Below are positions 8,422 through 20,322 of a stretch of DNA of 64,000 bases, one piece after another; positions within the stretch are counted from its first letter, which is position 1; every line of letters begins with the position of its first letter. The translations under genes and the position numbers were made by a program. The notes under the pieces were generated by a model that was given only the letters and a program-made list of their open reading frames with translations, had not been told where the DNA came from and searched no databases. This DNA is from Mayfieldus sp963772265. GTDB taxonomy: Bacteria; Actinomycetota; Thermoleophilia; Solirubrobacterales; 70-9. The stretch lies in contig CAVYWS010000002.1 in NCBI GenBank assembly GCA_963772265.1, positions 186,001 through 250,000 of the forward strand, in the 5' to 3' direction.

Positions 8422-9400
8422 CAGCCGCCCTTCTTCGCCTTGATCGCCTCGGTCAGCTTGGGCAGGATCTTGTGCAGGTCGCCGACCACGCCGAGATCGG
8501 AGAACTCGAAGATCGGCGCGTTTGGATCCTTGTTGATCGCCAGCACGTTCTCGGATGCCTGCATCCCGACCTTGTGCTGGATCGCCCCCGAGATGCCGGC
8601 GGCGAGGTAGAGCTTCGGCGCAACGGTCTTGCCGGTCTGGCCGATCTGGGCCGCGTACGGGTACCAGCCGGCGTCGACCACCGCGCGCGTCGCCGCCACG
8701 GCGCCGCCCAGCGACTCGGCGAGCTCCTCGGCGAGCTTGAAGTTGTCCTTCTCGCCCAGTCCTCGGCCGCCGCCGACCAGGATGTCGGCGTCCTCGATGT
8801 TGACGTCGGCGCCGCGCTGCTCGCCGCGCTGCACCATCGTCGCCTTGGTCGACCACTCCGATAGCTCGACGTCGACGTCGACCACCTCGGCCGAGCCGTC
8901 GCCGCCCTCCTTGCGTGTCGAATGCGTTGAGGCGCCCGATGATCACGCCCGGGCGTGTCGACGTAGCCGACGTCGGCGATCTGGGAGTCCTGCAGGATCG
9001 GGCGCTCGGCGACGAGCTTGCCGTCCTGCACCTTGACCTCGGTGACCTCCATCGTCACGCCGGCGTTCAGCCGCGCGGTCAGGCCGGCGCCGATCTCGAA
9101 GCCGAGCAGGCCGCCGCCGAACAGGGCGTAGTCGTAGCCCTCGTCGCCGATCACCTTCGCCATCACGTCGATGATCGGCTGGGCCAGCCCCTCCGGTGCC
9201 CCCTTGGCGCGGAACACCTTGGAGGCGCCGTAGGCGCCGAGGCCCTGGGCGGCGTCGTCGGCGACGTCGCCGACCACGACCGCGGCCGCCTCGCCCCCGA
9301 TCTCGCCGGCCAGCTTCGAGGCCTCCGACAGCGCCCCGAGCGAGTTCTTGTTGAAGTTGCCCTCGTCGTCGTGCAGGGCGTAAACCAGGATGCCAGCCAT
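8421..9400 (-). CDS. etfA: Electron transfer flavoprotein alpha subunit (frameshifted here)
   Basis: The N-terminal domain starts MAGILVYALHDDEGN. The C-terminal FAD domain shows DILVGGGRGLGEKDNF, then GQTGKTVAPKLYLAAGISGA and DLGVVGDLHKILP, the standard ETF-alpha signature. Between them, frame changes near 8917 and 8952 interrupt the sequence after VGYVDTPG; each fits a single inserted base. The restored length is ~325 aa. The start overlaps the etfB stop as TAATG and the stop overlaps the next start as TGATG, so the three genes are one tight operon. Confidence 0.92.
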
Positions 9401-10191
9401 TAGAGGAGCTTCCTTTCGTCGAGCCAGGCGACGATCTTCTCGACCGTCTCGTTGGTGTCCTCGTCCTCGATGATCTCCCCGGCCTCCTTCTCGGGCGGGG
9501 GATTCAGTCCCAGCACCGTCGTGCGTGAGCCGGACTCGCCGACCCGGTCGCCCTCGATGCCGACATCGCCGGTCGCCTTGCTGTCGAGCGGCTTCTTCTT
9601 TGCCCCCATGATCGCCTTCAGGCTCGGGTAGCGCGGCTCGTTGATCGCGTCGCCGACGCTGATCACGGCAGGAAGCTCGACCTCGACGGTGTCGTAGCCG
9701 TACTCGGCCTGGCGCTCGCAGCGCAGCTTGCCGTCCTGGACGTCGATCTTGATCACCTGGGTCAGCGACGGCATCTTCAGATGGTCGGCGACCACGGCGC
9801 CGATCGTGTAGCACTCGCCGTCGTCCGACTGCTGGCCGAGCAGCACCAGGTCGGGGCTCTCGGACTCGAGCACCTTGGCCAGCGCGTAGCCGGTCGCACA
9901 GACGTCGGAGCCGGCCAGAGCGTCATCGGAGAGGTGGACGGAGCGATCGGCGCCGAGGGCGACGGCCTTGTGCAGCGCGCGCACGGCGCCGTCGGGGCCC
10001 ATGGTCACGGCGACGACCTCGTCGACGTCCATCTGGCCGCCCTCCTTGATCTGCATCGCGGCCTCGATCGCGTGCGTGTCGAAGGGGTTGAGGTTGGTCT
10101 CGCCGGAGCGGTCCAGCCGCATCGTGTTGGAGTCGATGCGCTTGGTCACCGCGGCGTCCGGCACCTGTTTGACCAGGACGCAGATCTTCAA
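9400..10191 (-). CDS. etfB: Electron transfer flavoprotein beta subunit
   Basis: ETF-beta binds AMP structurally and, with EtfA, carries electrons from acyl-CoA dehydrogenases. The protein begins KICVLVKQVPDAAVTKRID and holds DLVLLGQQSDDGECYTIGAV and PRYPSLKAIMGAKKKPLD, all typical. An upstream in-frame ATG (10359) exists, but I place the start at TTG 10191. It has a perfect AAGGAGG 7 nt upstream, and the family sequence begins exactly there. That gives 263 aa, the usual length. It is the first gene of the etf operon. A 16-bp palindrome lies about 100 bp upstream. Confidence 0.93.
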   Translation of the reverse strand: MKICVLVKQVPDAAVTKRIDSNTMRLDRSGETNLNPFDTHAIEAAMQIKEGGQMDVDEVVAVTMGPDGAVRALHKAVALGADRSVHLSDDALAGSDVCATGYALAKVLESESPDLVLLGQQSDDGECYTIGAVVADHLKMPSLTQVIKIDVQDGKLRCERQAEYGYDTVEVELPAVISVGDAINEPRYPSLKAIMGAKKKPLDSKATGDVGIEGDRVGESGSRTTVLGLNPPPEKEAGEIIEDEDTNETVEKIVAWLDERKLL

Positions 10192-10291
10192 GTCAATGCC
10201 TCCTTGAGATGGGTACTGACCGGCCCGCGCGGACGGGTGGAGTGGGCCGGGTGCGTTGGCGGGCGCGCATATTACCGATCTGTAGGCCGTT

Positions 10292-10307
10292 GATTGACCG
10301 GTCAATC
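10292..10307. promoter_or_regulatory. Perfect 16-bp palindrome upstream of the etf operon
   Basis: GATTGACCGGTCAATC is its own reverse complement. It is followed by a further half-like TCGGTCAC. It lies 101 bp upstream of the etfB start, with no gene between. A dyad of this form is typical for TetR-type fatty-acid regulators; the regulator is not identified. Confidence 0.55.
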
Positions 10308-10360
10308 GGTCACGCGATGGAGCTACCCGGGGTGTGTGGGCTCGAAACCCAGGCGGCAAG

Positions 10361-10386
10361 GGCGGCCGGCCTGCCTGGCCGACCGC
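10361..10386 (-). terminator. Strong GC hairpin downstream of the 10418-10912 gene
   Basis: GGCGG-C-CGGCC, a TGCCT loop and GGCCG-A-CCGCC form a stem of about ten G-C pairs with one mismatch. A smaller CCGCCG/CGGCGG hairpin lies between it and the gene end. There is no T-tract, so this would be a Rho-assisted or L-shaped terminator. Confidence 0.45.
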
Positions 10387-10417
10387 CCCGCCGGAATCTT
10401 CTCGGCGGTTCCTGTCC

Positions 10418-10912
10418 TTAGGAGATGCAGATCACGTAGGCGTTGACCACTTGATTGCCGCCCGAGTTGTCCTTCATCCACACCCGCCAGCCAGTCGGGG
10501 TCTGACCGTTACCGGTGGGCGGCCGACTGGTCGGATTCGGAGTCGGATAGCTCGAGGTGACCGCGAGGTTGGAAACGTTGCTCTCGTTGTAGACACCTCC
10601 GCCCGTTGCCCGCTCGCCCGACTGACACGAGGCCTCGGCCTTAGCGAAGCTGTTGGCCGGAACCGTCGTGTCCGGGCCCTGGCGCATGACGGCTCCCACA
10701 GCACCATTCGAGAGCTTGGCCCCGTGACCGCGCCGTCGCGATCTTCGCGCCGGTCACGGCTCGTCTTGATCTTCTTGGTCGTGACGGCGTTCTTCTTCAG
10801 CTGTTGCTGCCGATCTTCTTCGCCGCATAGGCGCTGCCGCCGAGAGCGACGAGCAGCGCGACTACCGCCACCACCATCGCCGGTGATGGACGAGGACGTG
10901 AAGCATGATCAT
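10418..10912 (-). CDS. Secreted Thermoleophilia-family protein (heavily frameshifted here)
   Basis: The C-terminal 93 codons (10418-10699) are open and read GERATGGGVYNES, then PTGWRVWMKDNSGGN and VVNAYVICIS. This is a pattern I recognise from many predicted secreted proteins of this class. Upstream, fragments in other frames supply a start (ATG 10912 with AGGAGG before it), a PSPAMVVAVVALLVALGG leader and repeats of Gly-Ala-Val-Thr-Gly-Ala-Lys-Ile type. At least four frame changes are needed to join them. It could be a decayed gene, but the pattern fits the sequencing indels seen in neighbours. It shares its leader with the gene at 6113-6724. Function unknown. Confidence 0.6.
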
Positions 10913-11072
10913 TCGTGCCTCCTGTGTTGAACCGCGTCAGGGAGGCCGAGCGCATGACAAAGCCGTGGACTTCCCGAAGCCTCCAGGACCGCTAGAATCC
11001 TGAGAAGGGACCTGCCGCGAGCCCGCGCGTCAACCGAAAATTGGGAGAACGGCCGGCCGGGGCTGTGGATAC

Positions 11073-11513
11073 CTAAGCGCGGTCGCCGACGCCGTCGCGG
11101 ATGAACTGGACGATCTCGTCGGTTGGGGCGCCGGGCGTGAAGACCTCGGCGACGCCGAGCTTCTTCAGCTCCGGAACGTCGTCGGCGGGGATCGTTCCCC
11201 CGACGGTGATAAGCACGTCCTCCACCCCCTGCTCGCGCAGCAGCTCGACCACGCGCGGGACAAGGGTCATGTGGGCGCCGGAGAGGATCGAGAGCCCGAT
11301 CGCGTCGGCGTCCTCCTGGATCACGGTCTCGGCGATCTGCTCCGGGGTCTGGTGCAGCCCGGTGTAGATCACCTCCATGCCCGCGTCACGCAGGGCGCGG
11401 GCGATGATCTTGGCGCCGCGGTCGTGCCCGTCGAGACCGGGCTTCGCGACCACTACGCGAATCTTGCGCCCCGACTTCGACTGGCCGGGTTGCGGTTCGG
11501 TGGCTGCCGGCAT
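11073..11513 (-). CDS. B12-binding small subunit of an acyl-CoA mutase
   Basis: The 146-residue protein is a stand-alone cobalamin domain. KPGLDGHDRGAK gives the DxHxxG motif, with His30 as the lower axial ligand to cobalt. IGLSILSGAHMTLVP and DVLITVGGTIP line the nucleotide tail pocket. It should pair with the mutase large subunit at 13105-14757, from which it is separated by the beta-helix gene. A TAAGCT hexamer lies 7 nt upstream of the ATG and no SD is seen, so the transcript is probably leaderless. Confidence 0.92.
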   Translation of the reverse strand: MPAATEPQPGQSKSGRKIRVVVAKPGLDGHDRGAKIIARALRDAGMEVIYTGLHQTPEQIAETVIQEDADAIGLSILSGAHMTLVPRVVELLREQGVEDVLITVGGTIPADDVPELKKLGVAEVFTPGAPTDEIVQFIRDGVGDRA

Positions 11514-11533
11514 CGCGGGCAGCTTAGAGGGCG

Positions 11534-13000
11534 CTAGGGAACGTTGCGCGAGCTCTCGCAGCCGCCGACCCGGTCCTCGCGGCCGCCGCCGCCGTCGCAG
11601 CGGTCCTTGCTGCGCCCGCCGTGCAGCCGGTCCTCGCCCCCACCGCCGCGCAGCCGGTCGCGGCCGCCGCCGCCCGAGAGGAGGTCATCGCCCGGCCCGC
11701 CCCGCAGGTCGTCCCTGCCGGTATCGCCGTACTCGCGGTCGTCGCCCCGTCCCCCGAGCTCGGTGTCGTGCCCGGCGCCGCCGCAGAAGACGTCGTCGCC
11801 GCCCAGGCCACGGGCCCGGTCGGCGCCGCCGAGCAGGACGAAGACGTCCCGGCCCTTGGTCCCGGTCAGCGCGTCAGGGCCGTTGGTGCCGACGTGGTCG
11901 GCCGCCTCGCCCCTGCAGCGGACCAGCTCGTAGGCGCCGATGTCGCAGAGGCCCCCCAGCGAGCGCAGCACCCCGCGCTGGTCGGTGAGCGGGCAGGCGC
12001 CGCCGGCGCCGAGTGCAGGCGAGCCCGGCCGCAGGGCGTGGGTCGGAGTGGGCCCGCCGTTGTCGGCCAGCGGGCGAAGCTTTGGCTTCACGCCGGTGAT
12101 GTCGCCGAGGCCCGCGGTCAAGACGCATCCCCCCGGGTCGCCGATCAGCGACTGGCCCAGCGAGAGCAGGGTGGCGTCGGGCTGGGCGACGCAGTCCGGT
12201 GCCTCCCCCCCGCTGTCGCTGTTGCCGGCGATCAGGCTGCTCTGGATGCTGTAAACGGCACCGGTGATGAAGACGCCGACGCCGCCGCCGTTGCCGCCCT
12301 GGAAGGAATCCGAGTCGGCGAGGTTGGCGGTGACAGTCGAGCTGATCAGGTGGGCCTGGCCCCTGGACTCATCCACCCCTCCGCCGTCGCCGACCGCCTT
12401 GTTGCCGCTCACCGTGCTGTTGACGACGGTCAAGGAGGCAGCGGCCCCGGCCGTCTCGATCCCACCGCCGTGGGCGGCGGAGGCGTTGCCGGCGATCGTC
12501 GAGCCGGCAACGGTGAGGTTGCCGCTGTTGAAGATCCCGCCGCCCGAGGTCGGGGAGATTCCGCCCCGGACCTCGAGCCCGGAGATCGTCACGCCGGCGA
12601 GCGTGGCGGTGTTGAAGACGCGGTCCAGCCCCCCGGCGTCGACGATCGTCGTTCCCGGCCCGGTGTGCTGGATCGTCGTCGGCCCGGTCACGTCGAGGTC
12701 CCCGGTCACGTCGGCGTCCTCGCCGGATCCGGCGCGGCTGAGCTGATAGAGGCCCTGCGGCACGGCGATCGTGTCGTTGCCGCTGCCGGGGGTGCAGCCG
12801 GGGGCGAGAAGCGCGCCGTCGTTGTTCGCCGCCCAGATCGCTTCGCGCAGCGAGCAGCCCGTGGTTCCGGCGTTGAACTCGTCGCTGGTGGTGGTGACCG
12901 CTATCGACGCCGCCGATGCCGCCCCCGGAGCGATCAGCGCAGCCGAGATCGTGGCTGCCGCGATCCGCCGCATCGCGCGCGCCCGCTTCCTGCGGGCCAT
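11534..13000 (-). CDS. Secreted CSLREA beta-helix protein with C-terminal RTX-like repeats
   Basis: Start chosen at ATG 13000 (MARRKRARAMRRIA), which begins a clean signal peptide ending near GAASAAS; reading could extend to 13057. The mature protein has a CSLREA domain (TTSDEFNAGTTGCSLREAI). A right-handed beta-helix region of about 250 residues follows, with repeated Gly-Asn-Ser and TISGLEV-type turns (for example GGGIFNSGNLTVAGSTIAGN). The last ~110 residues hold roughly eight GGxGxDxxxG calcium-binding nonapeptides. It is intact and same-strand with the mutase genes but likely unrelated in function. A surface or released adhesin-like or polysaccharide-acting protein is plausible; no catalytic motif is visible. 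Confidence 0.82.
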   Translation of the reverse strand: MARRKRARAMRRIAAATISAALIAPGAASAASIAVTTTSDEFNAGTTGCSLREAIWAANNDGALLAPGCTPGSGNDTIAVPQGLYQLSRAGSGEDADVTGDLDVTGPTTIQHTGPGTTIVDAGGLDRVFNTATLAGVTISGLEVRGGISPTSGGGIFNSGNLTVAGSTIAGNASAAHGGGIETAGAAASLTVVNSTVSGNKAVGDGGGVDESRGQAHLISSTVTANLADSDSFQGGNGGGVGVFITGAVYSIQSSLIAGNSDSGGEAPDCVAQPDATLLSLGQSLIGDPGGCVLTAGLGDITGVKPKLRPLADNGGPTPTHALRPGSPALGAGGACPLTDQRGVLRSLGGLCDIGAYELVRCRGEAADHVGTNGPDALTGTKGRDVFVLLGGADRARGLGGDDVFCGGAGHDTELGGRGDDREYGDTGRDDLRGGPGDDLLSGGGGRDRLRGGGGEDRLHGGRSKDRCDGGGGREDRVGGCESSRNVP

Positions 13001-13104
13001 CTGATCGATTCCCTCGCTCAATTTGCCTGCGCCCATCGAGGCTAGTCGCCCTGCCAAAGCCTGCTCGGGTGGGCGGACGGAAGTGCGAGGCTGAGAAGAC
13101 CGGC

Positions 13105-14757
<1,653 letters not shown>

Positions 14758-14795
14758 GCTCTCAAGGATAGATGCGGGCTCAGGCGCCGGCTGGG

Positions 14796-15590
14796 TCAGC
14801 GGCCGCGCGAGGGAACCGGCAGGCGGCGCCTGGGATTGCGGCGCGCCGAGAGCCAGCGGGCGGCACCGCCGGCCGCCACCGCGACCAAGGTCGTGCCGGC
14901 GATCGCCAGCCGGCGGCCGAGACGCTCGAAGCGCATCACCCGCCATCCCTCCTGCGCCGCAACCGCGGCCAGCTCCGGATCGGGGTTGACGGCGACCGGG
15001 TTGCCGACGGCGCGCAGCATCGGCAGGTCCGAGGCGGAGTCCGAGTAGGCGTAGGAGCTCGCGAGGTCGATCTGGTGCTGCTCGGCGAAGCGGCGCATCG
15101 CGTCCACCTTTCCCTCCCCGTAGACGAACGGCCCGTCGAGGCGCCCGGTGAAGCGGCCCTCGTCATCGACCTCGTAGCGGGTCCCGATCCCGCCCTCGGC
15201 GCCGAGCACCCGGGCCAGGGTCGAGACGAGGTCGTTGCCGGCGGCGCTGACGATGAACGTGGCCCGCCCGGCGTCCTGGTGGGCGTAGAGCTCGTCGAGC
15301 ATCTGCGGGTAGACGCGGGGCAGGATCGAGGCCAGCACCTCGGTTCCCATGCGGTCGATCTCGACCGCCGGGACGCCGGTGATCAGCTCCTTGGCGACCT
15401 TCAGCACCTCCTTGGTCTGCTCGTCGCTCGCCCCGCGCAGCCGGTAGCGCAGGTGGTCGCCGCCCCAGCGCGCGAGCTGGCGGCGGCTGACGATGCCGTG
15501 ATGGCTGGCGACCCTCGCGAACGGCATCCCGCTCGACCCCGCGATCAGGGTCTTGTCGAGATCGAAGAAGGCCGCCGCGCGGCCGCTCAT
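14796..15590 (-). CDS. HAD-IB family phosphatase with C-terminal membrane segment
   Basis: AAFFDLDKTLIAGSS gives the HAD motif I (two Asp, nucleophile first). IVSAAGNDLV serves as motif II, and the later Lys with YSDSASDLPML gives motifs III and IV, as in SerB-like HAD-IB enzymes. The last ~45 residues include a short hydrophobic stretch (LAIAGTTLVAVAAGGAA) and an Arg-rich tail, suggesting membrane attachment. Members act on phosphoserine or on lipid phosphates such as lysophosphatidate, and the substrate cannot be read from sequence. It starts 4 nt after the thiolase stop, so it is in that operon. Confidence 0.85.
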   Translation of the reverse strand: MSGRAAAFFDLDKTLIAGSSGMPFARVASHHGIVSRRQLARWGGDHLRYRLRGASDEQTKEVLKVAKELITGVPAVEIDRMGTEVLASILPRVYPQMLDELYAHQDAGRATFIVSAAGNDLVSTLARVLGAEGGIGTRYEVDDEGRFTGRLDGPFVYGEGKVDAMRRFAEQHQIDLASSYAYSDSASDLPMLRAVGNPVAVNPDPELAAVAAQEGWRVMRFERLGRRLAIAGTTLVAVAAGGAARWLSARRNPRRRLPVPSRGR

Positions 15591-15594
15591 TGCG

Positions 15595-16779
15595 CTAGTT
15601 GCCGTTGACTTCGAGGACTATTGCGTCGCCCTGGCCGCCGCCGGAGCAGATCGCCGCGCAGCCGAGGCCGCCGCCGCGTCGCCGCAGCTCGTGGACCAGG
15701 GCGCCGACGATCCGCGCCCCGGAGGCTCCGATCGGATGGCCGAGGGCGATGGCGCCGCCGTTGACGTTGACCTTGTCCTCGTCGATGCCGAGCATCCGCA
15801 TCGAGTTGATCGCCACCGACGCGAAGGCCTCGTTGATCTCCCACAGATCGACGTCCTCGGGGGACTTGCCGATCTTCTCCAGCGCCTGCTTGGCGGCGCC
15901 GGCCGGAGTCTTCGCCAGGTAGGCAAAGTCGTCGGCGACCGCGCCGTAGGAGAGCACCCGGGCCAGCGGCCGGCGGCCGTTGCTCTGCGCCCACTCGTCG
16001 GAGGCGACGATCACCGCGCCGGCCCCGTCGTTGACGCCGGGCGAGTTGCCCGCCGTGTGGGTGGCGTCGTCGCCGCCCACCGCCTTCAGCTTCGCCAGCG
16101 TCTCGACGCTGGTGTCGGGGCGGATCGCCTCGTCGGCCTCGACCGTCTCCTCGCTCTTTCGGCTCTTGACCGTGACGCTGACGATCTCCTCCGCCAGCCG
16201 GCCCTCGTCGGTCGCCGCGGCGGCGAGCCGGTGCGAGCGCTCGGCGAAGCGGTCCATGTCGGGGCGGGTGATCTCGAGCTCGTTCGAGACCTCGCTCGCC
16301 TCGTTGATCATCTGCTTCTCGGTGAAGGGGTTGGTCAGCCCGTCATGGGTCATCGCGTCGATCGCCTGCACGTCGCCCATCCGGAAGCCGAAGCGGGCGC
16401 CGGGCAGCAGGTAGGGCGCCTGGCTCATCGACTCCATGCCGCCGGTCACCGCGATGCCGAGGTCGCCGGCGCGGATCGCCTGGTCGGCGAGCCCGATCGT
16501 GCGCATTCCCGACGCACAGACCTTGTTCACCGTCTCGGAGGGAACCTCGCGCGGGATCTCGGCCTTGATCTGCGCCTGGCGCGAGGGGATCTGGCCCTGA
16601 CCGGCCTGCAGCACCTGGCCGAAGATCACCTGCTCGACCTCGTCGGGCTTGACCTCCGAGCGCTCCAGGGCGGCGCTGATGGCTGTGGCGCCGAGCTCGG
16701 TCGCTTCGAGGGACGACAGGCCGCCGCCCATCTTTCCGAACGGCGTTCGCGCCGTGCCAAGGATCACTGTGCTGGGCAT
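15595..16779 (-). CDS. Acetyl-CoA C-acetyltransferase (thiolase)
   Basis: The 394-residue protein has all catalytic residues: nucleophile Cys88 in NKVCASGMRT, His348 in GGAIALGHPIGASG and Cys378 in CSGGGQGDA. NEAFASVA is also present. It could condense acetyl-CoA or cleave 3-ketoacyl-CoA in beta-oxidation. The presence of ETF, acyl-CoA dehydrogenase and a mutase nearby favours the degradative role. It is divergent from pepA with 78 bp between, and an AAAGGCAG stretch precedes the ATG. Confidence 0.93.
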   Translation of the reverse strand: MPSTVILGTARTPFGKMGGGLSSLEATELGATAISAALERSEVKPDEVEQVIFGQVLQAGQGQIPSRQAQIKAEIPREVPSETVNKVCASGMRTIGLADQAIRAGDLGIAVTGGMESMSQAPYLLPGARFGFRMGDVQAIDAMTHDGLTNPFTEKQMINEASEVSNELEITRPDMDRFAERSHRLAAAATDEGRLAEEIVSVTVKSRKSEETVEADEAIRPDTSVETLAKLKAVGGDDATHTAGNSPGVNDGAGAVIVASDEWAQSNGRRPLARVLSYGAVADDFAYLAKTPAGAAKQALEKIGKSPEDVDLWEINEAFASVAINSMRMLGIDEDKVNVNGGAIALGHPIGASGARIVGALVHELRRRGGGLGCAAICSGGGQGDAIVLEVNGN

Positions 16780-16843
16780 CTCTGCCTTTCTCTCGTGTGC
16801 CGGACTGCCGACCTGACGATAGCGGGGCGCGTGCCGCCGCGAT

Positions 16844-16849
16844 TAGACT
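16844..16849 (+). promoter_or_regulatory. Probable -10 box of leaderless pepA
   Basis: TAGACT ends 8 nt before the GTG start of pepA, and no SD is present. This spacing puts the transcription start at or within two bases of the start codon. The same layout recurs at several genes in this window. Confidence 0.55.
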
Positions 16850-16857
16850 GGCCGCGC

Positions 16858-18294
<1,437 letters not shown>

Positions 18295-18302
18295 GAGGCC
18301 AA

Positions 18303-20309
18303 GTGAGCGATGTGCAAGCCCGGCTGAGCGAACGGCAGCTCGGCACCCTTGCGCGCCTCTGCGACACGGTTGTCCCGGCAATCGCGCGCGAGCCCGACCC
18401 GGACGGGTTCTGGGCCCGCAAGGCCACAGACGTCGGTGCCGACCTCGGCCTGGCCGAGCTGCTGGCCGGCCTGCCGCCCGATCAGCTCGCCGGGTTCGGC
18501 CAGCTACTCGACGAGCTCGACGAGCAGGGATTCGGACGGGTGTCGGCCCGCTCGCGCGAGCAGATGCTGCGCAACTTCGCCCTCGCCGGCCCCGAGGCCG
18601 CGGCCGGCGTCTCGAGCCTGGTCAACGGCGCCCTGTTCATGACCTACGGACTTCCCGACCCGCAGACCGGGCAGAACCCGATGTGGCGCACCTTCGGCTA
18701 TCCGGGGCCGATCAGCGCCCCGCCCACCGAGCCGCCGCTGCTGCAGCCGCTCGTGCCCGACGGCCCCGAGCTGGCGCTCGAGGCAGACGCGGTGGTGATC
18801 GGGTCCGGCGCCGGCGGCGGCGTGATCGCCGGGACGCTGGCGGCGCAGGGACAGCAGGTGGTGGTCCTCGACGCCGGCGGCTACTTCGATCGCGCCGACT
18901 TCAACATGCTCGAGCTGTGGGCGTTTCAGAACCTCTACTACCGCGGTGGCCCGACCCCGACTGCTGACTTCAACGTCAGCATGCAGGCGGGCTTCACGGT
19001 CGGCGGCGGCACCACGATCAACTGGACCAACTGCCTGCCCACCCGCCCCTGGGTCCGCGAGCAGTGGGCGCAGGAGTTCGGGCTCGAGGGAGTCGACGGG
19101 CCGGAGTTCGACCGCCACACCGATGCGGTGCTGGAGCGGATCGGGGCCAACGACCGCTGCAGCGACTACAACGGGCCGACCCTGCGGATGAAGGAGGGCG
19201 CCGAGCGGCTCGGGTGGTCGTTCGAGCGCGTCATCCGCAACGCCGACCCGGACACCTACAGCCCCGAGGTCGCGGGCTACCAGGGGTTCGGCGACCAGTC
19301 AGGCTCCAAGCAGGGCACCGCGCGCACCTACCTTCGCGACCTCGCCGACGCCGGCGGCACGATCCTCGCCCGCACCTACGCGCAGCGGGTCCTGGTCGAA
19401 GGCGGCCGCGCCGCGGGCGTCGAGGCCGCCTTCCTCGATCCCGAGAGCGGGCACTCCGCCAAGGTCACGGTCCGCGCCCCGGTTGTCGTCGTCGCCTGCG
19501 GCGCCCTCGAGTCGCCGGCGCTGCTGCTGCGCTCGGGGATCGGCGGCCAAGCGGTCGGAGAAAACCTGCACCTACACCCCTGCACTGCGGTCTTCGCCTA
19601 CTACGGCGAGGACCAGCGCTCCTGGTGGGGCGCCTGCCACACCGGCGTCGTCGACGAGTTCGCCAACGTCGAGGACGGCTACGGCTTCCTGCTCGAGACC
19701 GCGCAGTACACGACCGGGCTGGGGGCGTCGGCGCTGCCGTTCACCGGCGCCCGGCGCCACAAGGAGCTGATGCACGAGTTCTCGCGCGGGGCGACGGTGA
19801 TCGGGCTGCTGCGCGACCGCGGCGGCGGCCGGGTGACGATCGACGCCGAGGGCAACGCCGTCCACAACTACGGGCTGACCGACGAGCTCGACGTCCGCAA
19901 CACCCTGCGCGCGATCGACGCCCAGGTGAGGCTGCACGAGGCCGCCGGGGCGCAGGAGATCTACGCGCTGGCGACCGGCCTGCCGCGCTGGCGGCGCGGC
20001 GACGACCTCGAGTCGTTCATCGGCCGGGCACAGCGGATCCCGCTCGCCTTCGGCGGCTACAGGCTCTTCTCCGCCCACCAGATGGGAAGCTGCCGGATGG
20101 GCGCCGACCCGGCGACCAGCGTCGCCGACACCCGGGGAGAGCTGCACGACACCCCCGGGGTCTGGATCGGCGACGGCAGCGCGATGCCGACGGCCTCCGG
20201 CACCAACCCGATGATCTCGATAATGGCGCTTGCGCACCGCACGGCGGAGGCGATCGCCGGACAGGCCCGGCCTGCCGCCGAACCCGCCCAGACGACAGCG
20301 ACGACCTAG
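18303..20309 (+). CDS. GMC-family oxidoreductase, long-chain alcohol oxidase-like
   Basis: The 668-residue flavoprotein has an extra N-terminal helical part (~1-155). The FAD-binding DAVVIGSGAGGGVIAGTLAA and VVLDAGG follow, then VGGGTTINWTN. The active-site pair is His592 (SAHQMGSCRMG) and Asn635 (SGTNP). The N-terminal region resembles that of fatty-alcohol oxidases and dehydrogenases. Expected reaction: primary alcohol to aldehyde. The next gene is an aldehyde dehydrogenase, which would complete conversion to the acid. GTG start with CTAGGAGG upstream; the TAG is the stop of pepA. Confidence 0.88.
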   Translation: MSDVQARLSERQLGTLARLCDTVVPAIAREPDPDGFWARKATDVGADLGLAELLAGLPPDQLAGFGQLLDELDEQGFGRVSARSREQMLRNFALAGPEAAAGVSSLVNGALFMTYGLPDPQTGQNPMWRTFGYPGPISAPPTEPPLLQPLVPDGPELALEADAVVIGSGAGGGVIAGTLAAQGQQVVVLDAGGYFDRADFNMLELWAFQNLYYRGGPTPTADFNVSMQAGFTVGGGTTINWTNCLPTRPWVREQWAQEFGLEGVDGPEFDRHTDAVLERIGANDRCSDYNGPTLRMKEGAERLGWSFERVIRNADPDTYSPEVAGYQGFGDQSGSKQGTARTYLRDLADAGGTILARTYAQRVLVEGGRAAGVEAAFLDPESGHSAKVTVRAPVVVVACGALESPALLLRSGIGGQAVGENLHLHPCTAVFAYYGEDQRSWWGACHTGVVDEFANVEDGYGFLLETAQYTTGLGASALPFTGARRHKELMHEFSRGATVIGLLRDRGGGRVTIDAEGNAVHNYGLTDELDVRNTLRAIDAQVRLHEAAGAQEIYALATGLPRWRRGDDLESFIGRAQRIPLAFGGYRLFSAHQMGSCRMGADPATSVADTRGELHDTPGVWIGDGSAMPTASGTNPMISIMALAHRTAEAIAGQARPAAEPAQTTATT

Positions 20310-20322
20310 GAGGAAACGACAG

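Noticed and set aside
6769..8946. 725-codon minus-strand frame read as a fusion of EtfA and ETF:quinone oxidoreductase
   Set aside because: It joins out-of-frame EtfA sequence to part of the oxidoreductase only because of indels; the TGATG stop-start at 8421 shows two separate genes.
10418..10912. True pseudogene
   Set aside because: Possible, but the many frame changes match the indel pattern of neighbouring essential genes, so sequencing error is more likely.
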